Shown here piece by piece: positions 1 to 7,166 of a DNA stretch of 14,187 nucleotides; the first letter of the stretch is position 1, and every line of letters begins with the position of its first letter. The notes under the pieces were generated by a model. It saw only the letters and a program-made list of their open reading frames with translations. It ran no database searches and was not told the origin of the DNA. Source of the DNA: Desulfonatronaceae bacterium UBA663 (lineage in GTDB: Bacteria > Desulfobacterota > Desulfovibrionia > Desulfovibrionales > Desulfonatronaceae). The stretch lies in assembly GCA_002299865.1 (NCBI GenBank), contig DBNV01000101.1, forward strand, positions 11,753 to 25,939, read 5' to 3'. Made by a program: the position numbers and the translations under genes.

Positions 1-1003
1 CCGGGATCAGGTCCGACGGCTTGGACATGTGGAACGCCCCGGCAGCAATGAACAGGATATGATCCGTGCGGACCATGCCGTATTTGGTGTTCACGGAGCT
101 GCCTTCCACCACGGGCAGCAGATCCCGCTGCACCCCCTCGCGGGAGACGTCGGCCTTGAAGCTTTCACGGTTGCTGCAGATCTTGTCGATCTCGTCCAGA
201 AAGACGATGCCGCCCTGCTCCACCCGCTCCCGGGCCGCCTCCATCACCTTGTCCATGTCGATAAGCCGCTCGCTTTCCTCCTGGATGAGCAATTCATAGG
301 CGTCCTTGACCTTGACCCGGCGCTGCTTGCGGCGTTGCGGAAAGACCCGGCTGAACATGTCCCGAAACTGCATCCCCATGTCCTCCAGTCCGGGCATGGC
401 CATGATCTCCACCTGCGGGCTCGAGGCCTTGACCTCCACCTCCACCAGCCGCTCGTCAAGTCTCCCGTCGCGCCACATCTTGCGCAGCTTCTCCCGGGTG
501 GGATCAGCGGTTCTGTCCCGGGAGGCGTCCGCAGTGGGCTGTGCGCCTTCCACAGCGGGCATGGCCGGTGGAGTGGGCGAAGCCGAAGGCTTGGGCAAGA
601 GCAGGTCCAGCAAGCGCTCCTCAGCCAACTTTTCGGCCTTGACCCGGACTTTCTCTGTCTCCTCCTTGCGCACCATGCTCACGCCGATTTCCATCAGGTC
701 GCGGATCATTGACTCCACATCCCGGCCCACGTATCCGATTTCCGTATACTTGGTGGCTTCCACCTTGATGAACGGAGCATTGGCCAGCTTGGCCAGGCGA
801 CGGGCGATCTCGGTCTTGCCCACGCCGGTGGGGCCGATCATGATGATGTTTTTGGGCGCGATTTCGTCCCGCAGTTCCGGATCCAGCTGCTGCCTGCGCC
901 AACGGTTGCGCAGGGCGATGGCCACCATCCGTTTGGCGTCATTCTGGCCGATAATGTAACGGTCCAGTTCCGAGACGATTTCCCTGGGGGTGAGGTAACT
1001 CAT
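1..1003 (-). CDS. hslU: ATP-dependent protease ATPase subunit HslU (3' end outside window)
   Basis: HslU is the AAA+ unfoldase that recognises, unfolds and threads proteins into the HslV peptidase chamber in the cytoplasm. The first 334 codons are present; the family usually has about 440-460, so roughly the last quarter lies beyond the left edge. Visible are the N-terminal SELDRYIIGQ segment, Walker A GPTGVGKT (residues 57-64), the pore motif GYVG (90-93) and Walker B VFLDEID (267-273). An I-domain insertion between the Walker motifs (about 110-240) carries a Pro/Ala-rich stretch at 139-168. Walker B sits about 14 residues later than in E. coli HslU, which I attribute to that stretch. The ATG at 1003 follows a purine-rich GAGAG with a 7-base spacer and lies 21 bases after hslV, so the two are surely co-transcribed and probably translationally linked. 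Identification is secure. Confidence 0.97.
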   Translation of the reverse strand, partial: MSYLTPREIVSELDRYIIGQNDAKRMVAIALRNRWRRQQLDPELRDEIAPKNIIMIGPTGVGKTEIARRLAKLANAPFIKVEATKYTEIGYVGRDVESMIRDLMEIGVSMVRKEETEKVRVKAEKLAEERLLDLLLPKPSASPTPPAMPAVEGAQPTADASRDRTADPTREKLRKMWRDGRLDERLVEVEVKASSPQVEIMAMPGLEDMGMQFRDMFSRVFPQRRKQRRVKVKDAYELLIQEESERLIDMDKVMEAARERVEQGGIVFLDEIDKICSNRESFKADVSREGVQRDLLPVVEGSSVNTKYGMVRTDHILFIAAGAFHMSKPSDLIP

Positions 1004-1024
1004 GAAACAGCTCTCTCCTCTCGT

Positions 1025-1570
1025 TCAAGACTTCTTTAAAAATTCCAAGGTAATGTTTTCATTGGTGAAAACACATATTCCCGCGGCAATGGCCATGGCC
1101 TTGCGCACGATCTCCTCGCAACCCAAATCCGTATTCCGGACCAGGGCCCTGGCCGCAGCTAGGGCATAGCTGCCTCCGGATCCGATGGCCGCCACGCCGT
1201 CGTCCGGCTCGATCACATCGCCGGTGCCGCTGAGCAAGAGCATGGACGTGCCGTCCGCCACCAGAAGCATGGCCTCCAGCCGGCGCAAATACTTGTCCAG
1301 ACGCCACTCCTTGGCCATTTCCACGCTGGCCCGGACCAGATTGCCGCCGTACTCCTCCAGCTTAGCCTCAAAGCGCTCAAACAGGGTCATGGCATCCGCC
1401 GTGGAACCGGCAAAGCCCACTAACACCCGGTCTTTGTAGATCCGCCGGACCTTGCGGGCGTTGTGCTTGAGGGCCACGCTCTGACCCATGGTCACCTGAC
1501 CGTCGCCGGCAATGGCCACGCCGCCGGCGTCGCGCACGGCCAGGATGGTTGTTCCGTGCAGTTGCATCAT
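1025..1570 (-). CDS. hslV: ATP-dependent protease peptidase subunit HslV
   Basis: HslV is the proteasome-like threonine peptidase that forms a double hexamer capped by HslU. The protein is 181 residues from the ATG at 1570, or 180 from the adjacent ATG at 1567. Both fit the ribosome site AGGAG at 1576-1580. An ATG at 1600 would add ten residues but would place that ribosome site inside the gene, so I reject it. A short propeptide ending in HG precedes TTILAVRD; the first of these Thr residues should be the catalytic N-terminal nucleophile after autocleavage. The GDGQVT segment, the ARKVRR segment with the conserved active-site lysine, GFAGSTADA and AIGSGG are all intact. Length matches the family (about 175 mature residues). 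It lies 42 bases after ftsK and just before its partner hslU. Confidence 0.97.
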   Translation of the reverse strand: MMQLHGTTILAVRDAGGVAIAGDGQVTMGQSVALKHNARKVRRIYKDRVLVGFAGSTADAMTLFERFEAKLEEYGGNLVRASVEMAKEWRLDKYLRRLEAMLLVADGTSMLLLSGTGDVIEPDDGVAAIGSGGSYALAAARALVRNTDLGCEEIVRKAMAIAAGICVFTNENITLEFLKKS

Positions 1571-1575
1571 CTTGT

Positions 1576-1580
1576 CTCCT
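1576..1580 (-). promoter_or_regulatory. Ribosome binding site of hslV
   Basis: AGGAG on the minus strand lies 5 bases before one ATG and 8 bases before a second ATG directly behind it. It decides the hslV start against the longer reading frame that opens at 1600. Which of the tandem ATG codons is used cannot be told from sequence, and it makes no difference to the mature enzyme because the propeptide is removed. Confidence 0.75.
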
Positions 1581-1612
1581 AAAAAATGGAAAATTTTCAA
1601 CGGACTGTCTGC

Positions 1613-3850
1613 TCATCCTTTTTTAGATTTAATCACGGCCCTGGACTTGCTCCCCTCCTGGGCGCCCACCAGGCCGTCCTTTTCCATTTGCTCGATGAAT
1701 CTGGCCGAGCGGTTGAACCCGATCCGGAAGCGCCGCTGCAGCAGCGAAATGGAGGCCCGTCCCTGTTCCAGCACAAAAGCCACGGCATCGTTGTAGACCG
1801 GGTCGTTTGCCACGTCCGCTCCATCTGAGGCGACTCCGTTATTGCCGGTCTTTTCCCTGGACCACTCGTCGAAATTCAGCTCAAAGCTGGGAGGCTGCTG
1901 GTCCCGCCAAGCCTTGACCACGGCGGCGATCTCCTCATCCCGCACAAAAGCGCCGTGCATCCGTTGCAGTTTTCCCGCGCTGGGCTTGAACAGCATGTCG
2001 CCCTGGCCCAGCAGGTGTTCCGCGCCCACGGTGTCCAGAATGGTCCGGGAATCGTGTTTGGACGTCACCTGGAAGCTGATCCGACAGGGAAAGTTGGCTT
2101 TGATCAAGCCGGTGACCACGTCCACCGAGGGTCGTTGCGTAGCCAAGATCATATGGATGCCCGAGGCCCGGGCCAACTGGGCCAGGCGGATGATGCTCAC
2201 TTCCACTTCCTTGGCCGCCGTGAGCATCAAATCGGCCAACTCGTCGATGATGATCACCAGATAGGGCATGGGCCGCTGTTCCGCAGCCTCCTGAAGGGGC
2301 ATGTCCGCCACTTTCTGCTGATAAGCCCCGATGTGCCGCACGCCCAGGTTGGCCATGGCCTCATAGCGTGCGTCCATCTCGGCCACGGCCCAGTCCAGGG
2401 CGCTTTTGGCCAGGGCCATGTCCGTGACCACGGGATGCACCAGATGCGGCAGGTCCGCGTACACGGCCAGTTCAATGCGCTTGGGGTCGACCAACAGGAA
2501 TTTGACCTCGTCCGGTCTGGCCTTGAATAGAATGCTCAGGATCATGGCGTTCAGGCCCACGCTCTTGCCCGCGCCCGTGGCCCCGGCCACGAGAAGATGC
2601 GGCATCCGCGCCAGGTCCGCAACCATGGGCGCGCCCTGAATGTCCTTACCGATGGCCATGGTCAGCTTGGATCTGGACTTCTGAAAGGCTTCGGACTCCA
2701 GGATCTCCCGCAGACACACCGATTGCCTGAACTCGTTGGGGATTTCCACGCCCACAGTGTCCTTGCCCGGCAGCGGCGCCACCACGCGCACCGAGGCGGC
2801 CTTCAGCCCTAGCGACAGGTCGTCGGAAAGCCCGGCGATGCGGCTGATCTTGACCCCTGGTGCTGGCTTGTACTCGAACATGGTGATCACCGGACCGGGC
2901 TGGATATGCTGCACCTCGCCCTGCACGCCGAAATCCGCCAGGCAGGTGACCAGGGCCTGCGCCATTTCCTGAAGCCTCTGCGGGGAAGTGCGCGGCTGCT
3001 TGCGGTCCGGCGGGCTTAAAATGTCCACGTCTGGAAAGAGGACGATCCTTTTGGCTGCCTTTGCGTTCATAACCGGCAGCAGGATCTCCGGCCACGTTTC
3101 CCCACGGGTCTTGGTAGACGCCTTTTCCGCTCGCGGCTTGTCCGGTTTGTTTTTCAGCATGGAAAGCTGAAAATCCTCCAGCAAGGAGGCGGGCATGTCC
3201 GGATCCGTAGCTTGGCCCGCTTCATCCCGCCCGGCTCGCCGGGCGGCTCGTGCCAGAAAGATGCGTTTCAACCGGTCTGAAACCGAGGCCCTGAGGGCCG
3301 AGGCCCCCAGGGAACTCCAATAAAGTCCGAAAAGCAGTTGGGAGGAAAGAACCACGATGAACAGCCACAACAGCAGGGCGCCTTTGTCCCCCAGCAGGGC
3401 AATGCCCAGCCCATGAATTTGATCTCCGAAATACCCGCCGCCCTGGATGGCGGAAAACACGATATTTTCCCTGGTCCAGGGGCTGCCGGCCCAGACCAGC
3501 ATGGCCATCCACAGCAGGATCAGCCCCAGCCATCGCCACCATCTGGGCCATAGCGCCTTCCAAACGCAGGCCAGGGCCAACCACAAGAAAAACACGGGCA
3601 GAGCAAAGGCCGTCAGTCCAAAAAGGTCCACCAGCAAGCCGGCCGTGTACGCCCCCACGATTCCGGCCTGGTTGTGCACGGTCTGAACCGTGCCGGCATG
3701 CTGATTGAAGCTTGGGTCCTGGGGATGATAGGAAAGCAGACAGAGGACCAGAAACGCCGCGAGAAACAACAGGGCCAGGGCGCAGATTTCCCTCGGCAGA
3801 GACCCTTGCCTTTGCTCCTCGGAAACGGCCTGACGTTTGGAATGATTCAT
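1613..3850 (-). CDS. ftsK: DNA translocase FtsK/SpoIIIE family
   Basis: FtsK is a septum-anchored, ATP-driven DNA pump that clears and aligns chromosome termini during division. At 745 residues it is a compact member of the family. The N-terminus has about four hydrophobic membrane segments (roughly 22-41, 66-98, 107-121 and 147-177). A short charged linker (about 185-285) follows, much shorter than in E. coli FtsK. The motor domain has the IPNEFRQ segment (370-376), Walker A GATGAGKS (423-430), LLVDPKRIEL (452-461) and Walker B LVIIIDELADL (531-541), then ATQRPSVDV (570-578). The C-terminal winged-helix gamma domain (about 683-742), which reads KOPS-type DNA sites, is present with RRFRIGFNRSARFIEQME. 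No upstream in-frame alternative start exists before a stop codon; no clear Shine-Dalgarno precedes the ATG. It sits between efp and hslV. Confidence 0.96.
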   Translation of the reverse strand: MNHSKRQAVSEEQRQGSLPREICALALLFLAAFLVLCLLSYHPQDPSFNQHAGTVQTVHNQAGIVGAYTAGLLVDLFGLTAFALPVFFLWLALACVWKALWPRWWRWLGLILLWMAMLVWAGSPWTRENIVFSAIQGGGYFGDQIHGLGIALLGDKGALLLWLFIVVLSSQLLFGLYWSSLGASALRASVSDRLKRIFLARAARRAGRDEAGQATDPDMPASLLEDFQLSMLKNKPDKPRAEKASTKTRGETWPEILLPVMNAKAAKRIVLFPDVDILSPPDRKQPRTSPQRLQEMAQALVTCLADFGVQGEVQHIQPGPVITMFEYKPAPGVKISRIAGLSDDLSLGLKAASVRVVAPLPGKDTVGVEIPNEFRQSVCLREILESEAFQKSRSKLTMAIGKDIQGAPMVADLARMPHLLVAGATGAGKSVGLNAMILSILFKARPDEVKFLLVDPKRIELAVYADLPHLVHPVVTDMALAKSALDWAVAEMDARYEAMANLGVRHIGAYQQKVADMPLQEAAEQRPMPYLVIIIDELADLMLTAAKEVEVSIIRLAQLARASGIHMILATQRPSVDVVTGLIKANFPCRISFQVTSKHDSRTILDTVGAEHLLGQGDMLFKPSAGKLQRMHGAFVRDEEIAAVVKAWRDQQPPSFELNFDEWSREKTGNNGVASDGADVANDPVYNDAVAFVLEQGRASISLLQRRFRIGFNRSARFIEQMEKDGLVGAQEGSKSRAVIKSKKG

Positions 3851-3942
3851 GGAGCTTAAAAGCCGGCGTGCTCAAAGGGGCCGCGCGCCTGGATGGATGG
3901 TTGCCAAGGGGCTTGTCGCGCCAAGATATCGGCAAGGCGGCG

Positions 3943-4500
3943 CTACTCCCGGCCGAGATATTCCCCGGACCTGGTATCCACCTTGATCTTGTCCCCTTGG
4001 TTGATGAACAAAGGCACGTTCACCGTCAGTCCGGTCCGGACCACGGCGGGCTTGGTCGCCCCGCTGACCGTGTCGCCCTTCACGCCGGGCTCGGCTTCGG
4101 TCACTTCCAGCACCACGGACGTGGGCAGGTCAATATCAATGGTCTGACCGCGGAACAACAGCACCTTGACCTGCTGTCCGTCCAGCAGAAACTTGCCCTT
4201 TTCCCCGGCCTGATCCTCGGTCACGGTTAGTTGCTCATACGTGGTCAGGTCCATGAACATGTATCCCGTGCCGTCATGATAGAGAAACTGCATTTCCCGC
4301 GTTTCCAGGTCCGGCTTGGGAAACTTTTCCCCGGACCGATAGGTCTGGTCCAGCACCCGGCCCGTAAACAGATTGCGCAGTTTGGTGCGCACGAAAGCGC
4401 CGCCCTTGCCCGGCTTGACGTGCAGGAACTCCACGATTTCATAAGGGGCGTTGTCGATCTCGATTTTCAATCCGCGTTTGAAGTCGCTGGTCGAAGGCAT
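3943..4500 (-). CDS. efp: Elongation factor P
   Basis: EF-P binds ribosomes stalled on polyproline stretches and promotes peptide bond formation. The product is 185 residues, the family norm. It shows the N-terminal KOW-like domain with the tip loop VKPGKGGAF, where Lys32 is in the position that is post-translationally modified in many bacteria. It continues with KLRNLFTG, the middle OB domain and the C-terminal OB domain ending in DTRSGEYLGRE. The frame stays open to 4635, but those 45 codons lie over aroQ and have no family resemblance, so I start at MPSTSDFKRG (4500). The Shine-Dalgarno is weak, and the gene begins 46 bases after aroQ, which suggests expression from an upstream promoter. 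No EpmA/EpmB/EpmC or other known EF-P modification gene is visible here. Identification is secure. Confidence 0.97.
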   Translation of the reverse strand: MPSTSDFKRGLKIEIDNAPYEIVEFLHVKPGKGGAFVRTKLRNLFTGRVLDQTYRSGEKFPKPDLETREMQFLYHDGTGYMFMDLTTYEQLTVTEDQAGEKGKFLLDGQQVKVLLFRGQTIDIDLPTSVVLEVTEAEPGVKGDTVSGATKPAVVRTGLTVNVPLFINQGDKIKVDTRSGEYLGRE

Positions 4501-4546
4501 GGCTAATCCGTCCGAATGGATCAATGTTTTGCAAGATAAAAAACGG

Positions 4547-5020
4547 TCAACTGCTGGCAATCTCGTCGGCCGTGTTCCAATGCATCCACAGCGTCTGCAC
4601 GGCCAGAGCATAGCCAAGCAGTCCCAAACCGGCAATCACCCCGATGCAGTGGGGAGCGATCAGGCTGGTATGGCGCTGGGGTTCGGCCCGGGCAAAAATA
4701 TTGCTTAAGTGGACCTCCACGCAGGGCAGGCCGATCCAGGCCAGGCAGTCCGCCAGGGCCAGGCTGGTGTGGGTGTAGGCCCCGGCGTTGAGGACCACCC
4801 CGAACATGTCCTCCTGGCGGGCCTGTTCCAGACGGTCGATCAGCTGCCCCTCACCGTTGGCCTGGAAGAAATGCAGAACCAGGTCGTCCACGGCCCGCCC
4901 CAAAACGGCCTCCAGAAGGTCCGGCAGGTCGTGCATGCTCTGGGTGCCGTAGATCTCCGGCTGACGCTGGCCGAGGTGGCCGAGGTTCGGTCCGTTGACG
5001 ATGAGAATGCGGCAGGACAT
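4547..5020 (-). CDS. aroQ: 3-dehydroquinate dehydratase, type II
   Basis: This enzyme catalyses the third step of the shikimate pathway, the trans-dehydration of 3-dehydroquinate to 3-dehydroshikimate. The 157-residue length is close to the family norm (about 145-150). Motifs of the small dodecameric type II enzyme are clear: LIVNGPNLGHLG (6-17), Arg19 and PEIYG with catalytic Tyr24 (21-25), NAGAYTHTS (78-86) and VEVHLSN with catalytic His104 (101-107). The C-terminal GVIAGLGLLGYALA helix (127-140) is also present. The substrate-loop segment NIFARAEPQRHTSLIAP is slightly diverged from the usual NIHARE..R..S, but the Arg residues remain. The gene lies 49 bases after trmI and 46 before efp; aroQ beside efp is a common bacterial arrangement. 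No strong ribosome site is seen. Confidence 0.95.
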   Translation of the reverse strand: MSCRILIVNGPNLGHLGQRQPEIYGTQSMHDLPDLLEAVLGRAVDDLVLHFFQANGEGQLIDRLEQARQEDMFGVVLNAGAYTHTSLALADCLAWIGLPCVEVHLSNIFARAEPQRHTSLIAPHCIGVIAGLGLLGYALAVQTLWMHWNTADEIASS

Positions 5021-5069
5021 AGGGGTACCTGAAAAGTGAGAGGAGGTTGTCGTAAAAAAGCAAGAGAAT

Positions 5070-5954
5070 TTAGAAAACTAGCTGATCGGGCAAAAAACCG
5101 CAAGGAGCGTGGGCACGCCGCGAACACTTAAGACCTTGAAGATCCGATAAAACATCCGCGGACGCGGGGGTGCTTTCCTTTTCAGCATCCTTGCGGCCCT
5201 CGTGCCGAGCGAAGATCAAAAAACCCGTGTGCGCGACCATCCGGTCATCCGGCCGGAGGCGTTCGGCCACAGGCTTGTAACGGCGCAGCAGGATCTCCAG
5301 GACCTCCACATCCTCAAAGGGCCCCTTTTCCAGAGCGGACAGCAGCATGCTGACCTGGTTCGTGGTCGGCAGCAAAAAACCCATGGGAGCGCCGGGCATC
5401 AACGCGGCCACGGCCTGATCCAGATAATCCCAGGGTGTGCGCACGTCCAGAAACACCGCGTCCACGTCCGTCTGAGAGAATCCCTCGGATATATCTCGGT
5501 TGAACTGCTCCACCCGTTCCCCAAGCCCGGCCCAACGTAAATTGTCGCCGCACAGCTTGAAGAATTCCTCGCGCTGTTCATAGGTGTAAACCCGCCCCTG
5601 ATCACCCACAAACCAAGCCAGGGCCGTGGTCAGGGCGCCAGAACCGCTCCCCGCCTCGATCACCCTGGCCCCCGGCGCCACGCCCAGCTTCATCAGGATA
5701 TACCCGATCTCCTTGGGATAAATGATCTGGGTTTTGCGTTTGAGCATCTTTACCAGATCGTAGAGACTGGGCTTGATCAGCCGGAACGGATGGCCGAGAT
5801 GGGTGCGCACCTGTTCCCCATAGTCGGCCTGAAACAGATCATCGTGTTTTAAAAGCCCGTAATGGGTCTGCACTGTTTCGCCCTCGCGCAACTTGCGCAC
5901 GTAGCGCTTGCCTTGCGGACAGACCAGCATTACCAGATCACCTGGCTTGAGCAT
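5070..5954 (-). CDS. trmI: tRNA (adenine-N1)-methyltransferase, TrmI type
   Basis: Likely makes m1A58 in the T-loop of tRNA using S-adenosylmethionine. The 294-residue protein has the small N-terminal domain of TrmI (about 1-75) followed by a class I Rossmann methyltransferase fold. The SAM-binding motif is EAGSGSGALT (100-109), an acidic strand end lies at YTYEQREE (123-130), and the catalytic-site motif FLDVRTPW includes Asp170. The conserved C-terminal segment RRYKPVAERLRP..RMVAHTGFL runs through about 224-246. The last 45 or so residues, containing two Cys, are a non-conserved tail. The start is supported by AGGAGG with a 4-base spacer. This is the first gene of the minus-strand block, facing the divergent region. 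A related SAM methyltransferase of other specificity is possible but unlikely. Confidence 0.93.
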   Translation of the reverse strand: MLKPGDLVMLVCPQGKRYVRKLREGETVQTHYGLLKHDDLFQADYGEQVRTHLGHPFRLIKPSLYDLVKMLKRKTQIIYPKEIGYILMKLGVAPGARVIEAGSGSGALTTALAWFVGDQGRVYTYEQREEFFKLCGDNLRWAGLGERVEQFNRDISEGFSQTDVDAVFLDVRTPWDYLDQAVAALMPGAPMGFLLPTTNQVSMLLSALEKGPFEDVEVLEILLRRYKPVAERLRPDDRMVAHTGFLIFARHEGRKDAEKESTPASADVLSDLQGLKCSRRAHAPCGFLPDQLVF

Positions 5955-5980
5955 GACGCCTCCTGGTTGAAAGAAACGTG

Positions 5981-6009
5981 GAGGTATGTGCTTGATGACA
6001 GCCTGTCAA
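5981..6009 (-). promoter_or_regulatory. Candidate promoter for the trmI block
   Basis: A perfect -35 TTGACA lies on the minus strand at 6009-6004. The best 17-base-spaced -10 is only TACCTC at 5986-5981, a poor match to TATAAT. The -35 sits inside an inverted repeat, where a repressor could act. The orientation and the distance to trmI (about 30 bases) are right, but the weak -10 keeps confidence low. Confidence 0.3.
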
Positions 6010-6134
6010 GGCTGGCCCGAGGGCTGGCCAAGGCATTTTTAGCTATGCTTAAGGAATAGTTGCCGGCTAGTTCATTCTGTGTGCGCCGGCTCTGAAGGAT
6101 AAATTTGCTCGATCAGGCCGGCCTTGAAGAACTC

Positions 6135-6140
6135 GAGAGG
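6135..6140 (+). promoter_or_regulatory. Ribosome binding site of the radical SAM gene
   Basis: GAGAGG with a 7-base A-rich spacer before the ATG at 6148. It fixes the start there rather than at the in-frame TTG at 6124, which would put the site inside the gene. Confidence 0.7.
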
Positions 6141-6147
6141 AAAAATC

Positions 6148-7107
6148 ATGGAATTCAAAACCCTTTACGGCCCGGTACGTTCCGGCAGACTCGGGCTTTC
6201 CCTTGGAGTGGATCTGCTGGGCCAGCGCATCTGCTCCATGGACTGCCTGTACTGCGAAATCGGGCCGACCCGTGCGCACACCCTGAAGCGCCACCCCTAC
6301 ATGCCGGCCAAGGTCATTCTGGACGAGCTTCATGCCTGGCGCCGTCAAGAGCTGCCCAGGCCGGAACACATCACGCTGGGCGGACTGGGCGAGCCTTGCC
6401 TGAACAGCGATCTTCCGGAAATCATCGCCGGCTGCCGGGAACTTTTTCCGGACATCCCTGTGGCCGTGCTGACCAATTCCACACTGCTCCACGATCCTGC
6501 GGTGCGCCGGGAACTGGCTGCAGTCCAAGTAGTGCTTCCCTCGCTGGACTCCCTGGTGGAGCGTGAATTTCTGGCCGTGAACAGGCCTTGCCCGGGTGTT
6601 GACCTTTTGCTGATCACCTCCGGCCTGCTGCAACTGCGCCGTGAATACACGGGCCTCGTCTGCCTGGAAGTCCTCCTGCTGCAAGGCATCAACGACACTC
6701 AGGAGAATTTGGACCTGCAAAGACAATTTCTGACCAAGTTGCAACCGGACCGGGTGGACGTGGTGACCATGACCCGGCCCGGGTCCTCGCCCCTGGCCAA
6801 AGCCGTGGCCAAAGAGACCCTGAACTCCTGGCGCCGCGCCCTGGCCCCCCTGACCCCCCTGGCCCGAATGTCCGCCAAACCCGATCGACTCGAAAAACAT
6901 TCCACAGCGGGAATCATGTCTGCAGATACTGCAATGGAGCTTGTCCTCAACTCCCTGCGCCGCAGACCCCAGACTCCCGAACAGTTATCCGCGGCCCTGA
7001 GCGTGGACGTTATGCGGACAAAAACCATTCTTGACGCCCTGTTGCGCGAAGGACGGATCACCAAGGTCCGGGACTTTGGAGATGACTTTTATCACGCTGT
7101 TCTCTAG
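6148..7107 (+). CDS. Radical SAM protein, COG0731-like, unknown substrate
   Basis: A 319-residue radical SAM enzyme. The cluster motif CSMDCLYC (Cys29, Cys33, Cys36) should hold the [4Fe-4S] centre that cleaves S-adenosylmethionine. The opening YGPVRSGRLGLSLGVDLL and LGGLGEPCLNSDL (77-89) are typical of a bacterial/archaeal group related to wyosine-synthesis enzymes (COG0731), for which I know no established bacterial substrate. After the barrel (to about 250), residues 258-319 look like a winged-helix domain (LNSLRRRPQTPEQLSAAL ... LLREGRITKV). That domain could contact RNA, DNA or a protein partner. The ATG at 6148 is preferred over TTG at 6124 because GAGAGG lies 7 bases before it. The next gene, an RNase E/G homologue, is 59 bases downstream and may be co-transcribed. 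The family call is solid; the function is unknown. Confidence 0.88.
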   Translation: MEFKTLYGPVRSGRLGLSLGVDLLGQRICSMDCLYCEIGPTRAHTLKRHPYMPAKVILDELHAWRRQELPRPEHITLGGLGEPCLNSDLPEIIAGCRELFPDIPVAVLTNSTLLHDPAVRRELAAVQVVLPSLDSLVEREFLAVNRPCPGVDLLLITSGLLQLRREYTGLVCLEVLLLQGINDTQENLDLQRQFLTKLQPDRVDVVTMTRPGSSPLAKAVAKETLNSWRRALAPLTPLARMSAKPDRLEKHSTAGIMSADTAMELVLNSLRRRPQTPEQLSAALSVDVMRTKTILDALLREGRITKVRDFGDDFYHAVL

Positions 7108-7122
7108 AATTAAAGAACAAAT

Positions 7123-7157
7123 AACGGACCACCGTTCACATTTCACCGACCACATTA
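7123..7157 (+). repeat. Hairpin and tandem repeat in the leader of the RNase E/G gene
   Basis: Between the radical SAM stop and the ribonuclease start there is a 5-bp hairpin AACGG-acca-CCGTT (7123-7136). Overlapping it are two adjacent 14-base units, CACCGTTCACATTT (7130-7143) and CACCGACCACATTA (7144-7157), identical at 11 of 14 positions. They end just before the ribosome site AAGGA at 7157-7161. Whether this is a leader control element or chance is unknown. Confidence 0.45.
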
Positions 7158-7166
7158 AGGAAAACC

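Larger units (their letters stand above)
5955..6147. promoter_or_regulatory. Divergent intergenic control region
   Basis: This 193-base gap separates the minus-strand block from the plus-strand block and must hold promoters for both. It contains a 6-bp inverted repeat CAGCCT/AGGCTG (5999-6014) enclosing TTGACA on the minus strand, an 8-base direct repeat GGCTGGCC (6010-6017 and 6022-6029) and a repeated GCCGGCT (6062-6068 and 6085-6091). It also contains a perfect 10-bp palindrome AGGCCGGCCT (6115-6124). No open frame with coding character is present. A clear plus-strand promoter could not be identified; TATGCT at 6044-6049 resembles a -10 box but lacks a matching -35. Confidence 0.6.

Noticed and set aside
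29..712. A 227-codon plus-strand open frame opposite hslU
   Set aside because: It is antisense to a fully conserved HslU frame, has His/Leu-rich composition typical of reverse reading of high G+C genes, and shows no family motif.
3222..3935. A 237-codon minus-strand frame overlapping the start of ftsK
   Set aside because: It is on the same strand but in a different frame from the FtsK membrane region; the FtsK frame shows clear membrane helices and continues into the motor domain, while this one has no motif.
4501..4635. A 45-residue N-terminal extension of EF-P
   Set aside because: It overlaps the conserved end of aroQ in another frame and has no EF-P similarity; the family N-terminus matches the ATG at 4500.
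5999..6040. CAGCCT/AGGCTG hairpin followed by a T run as a terminator
   Set aside because: The five T at 6036-6040 lie over 20 bases past the stem, and no gene reads toward it, since the two flanking blocks diverge from this point.
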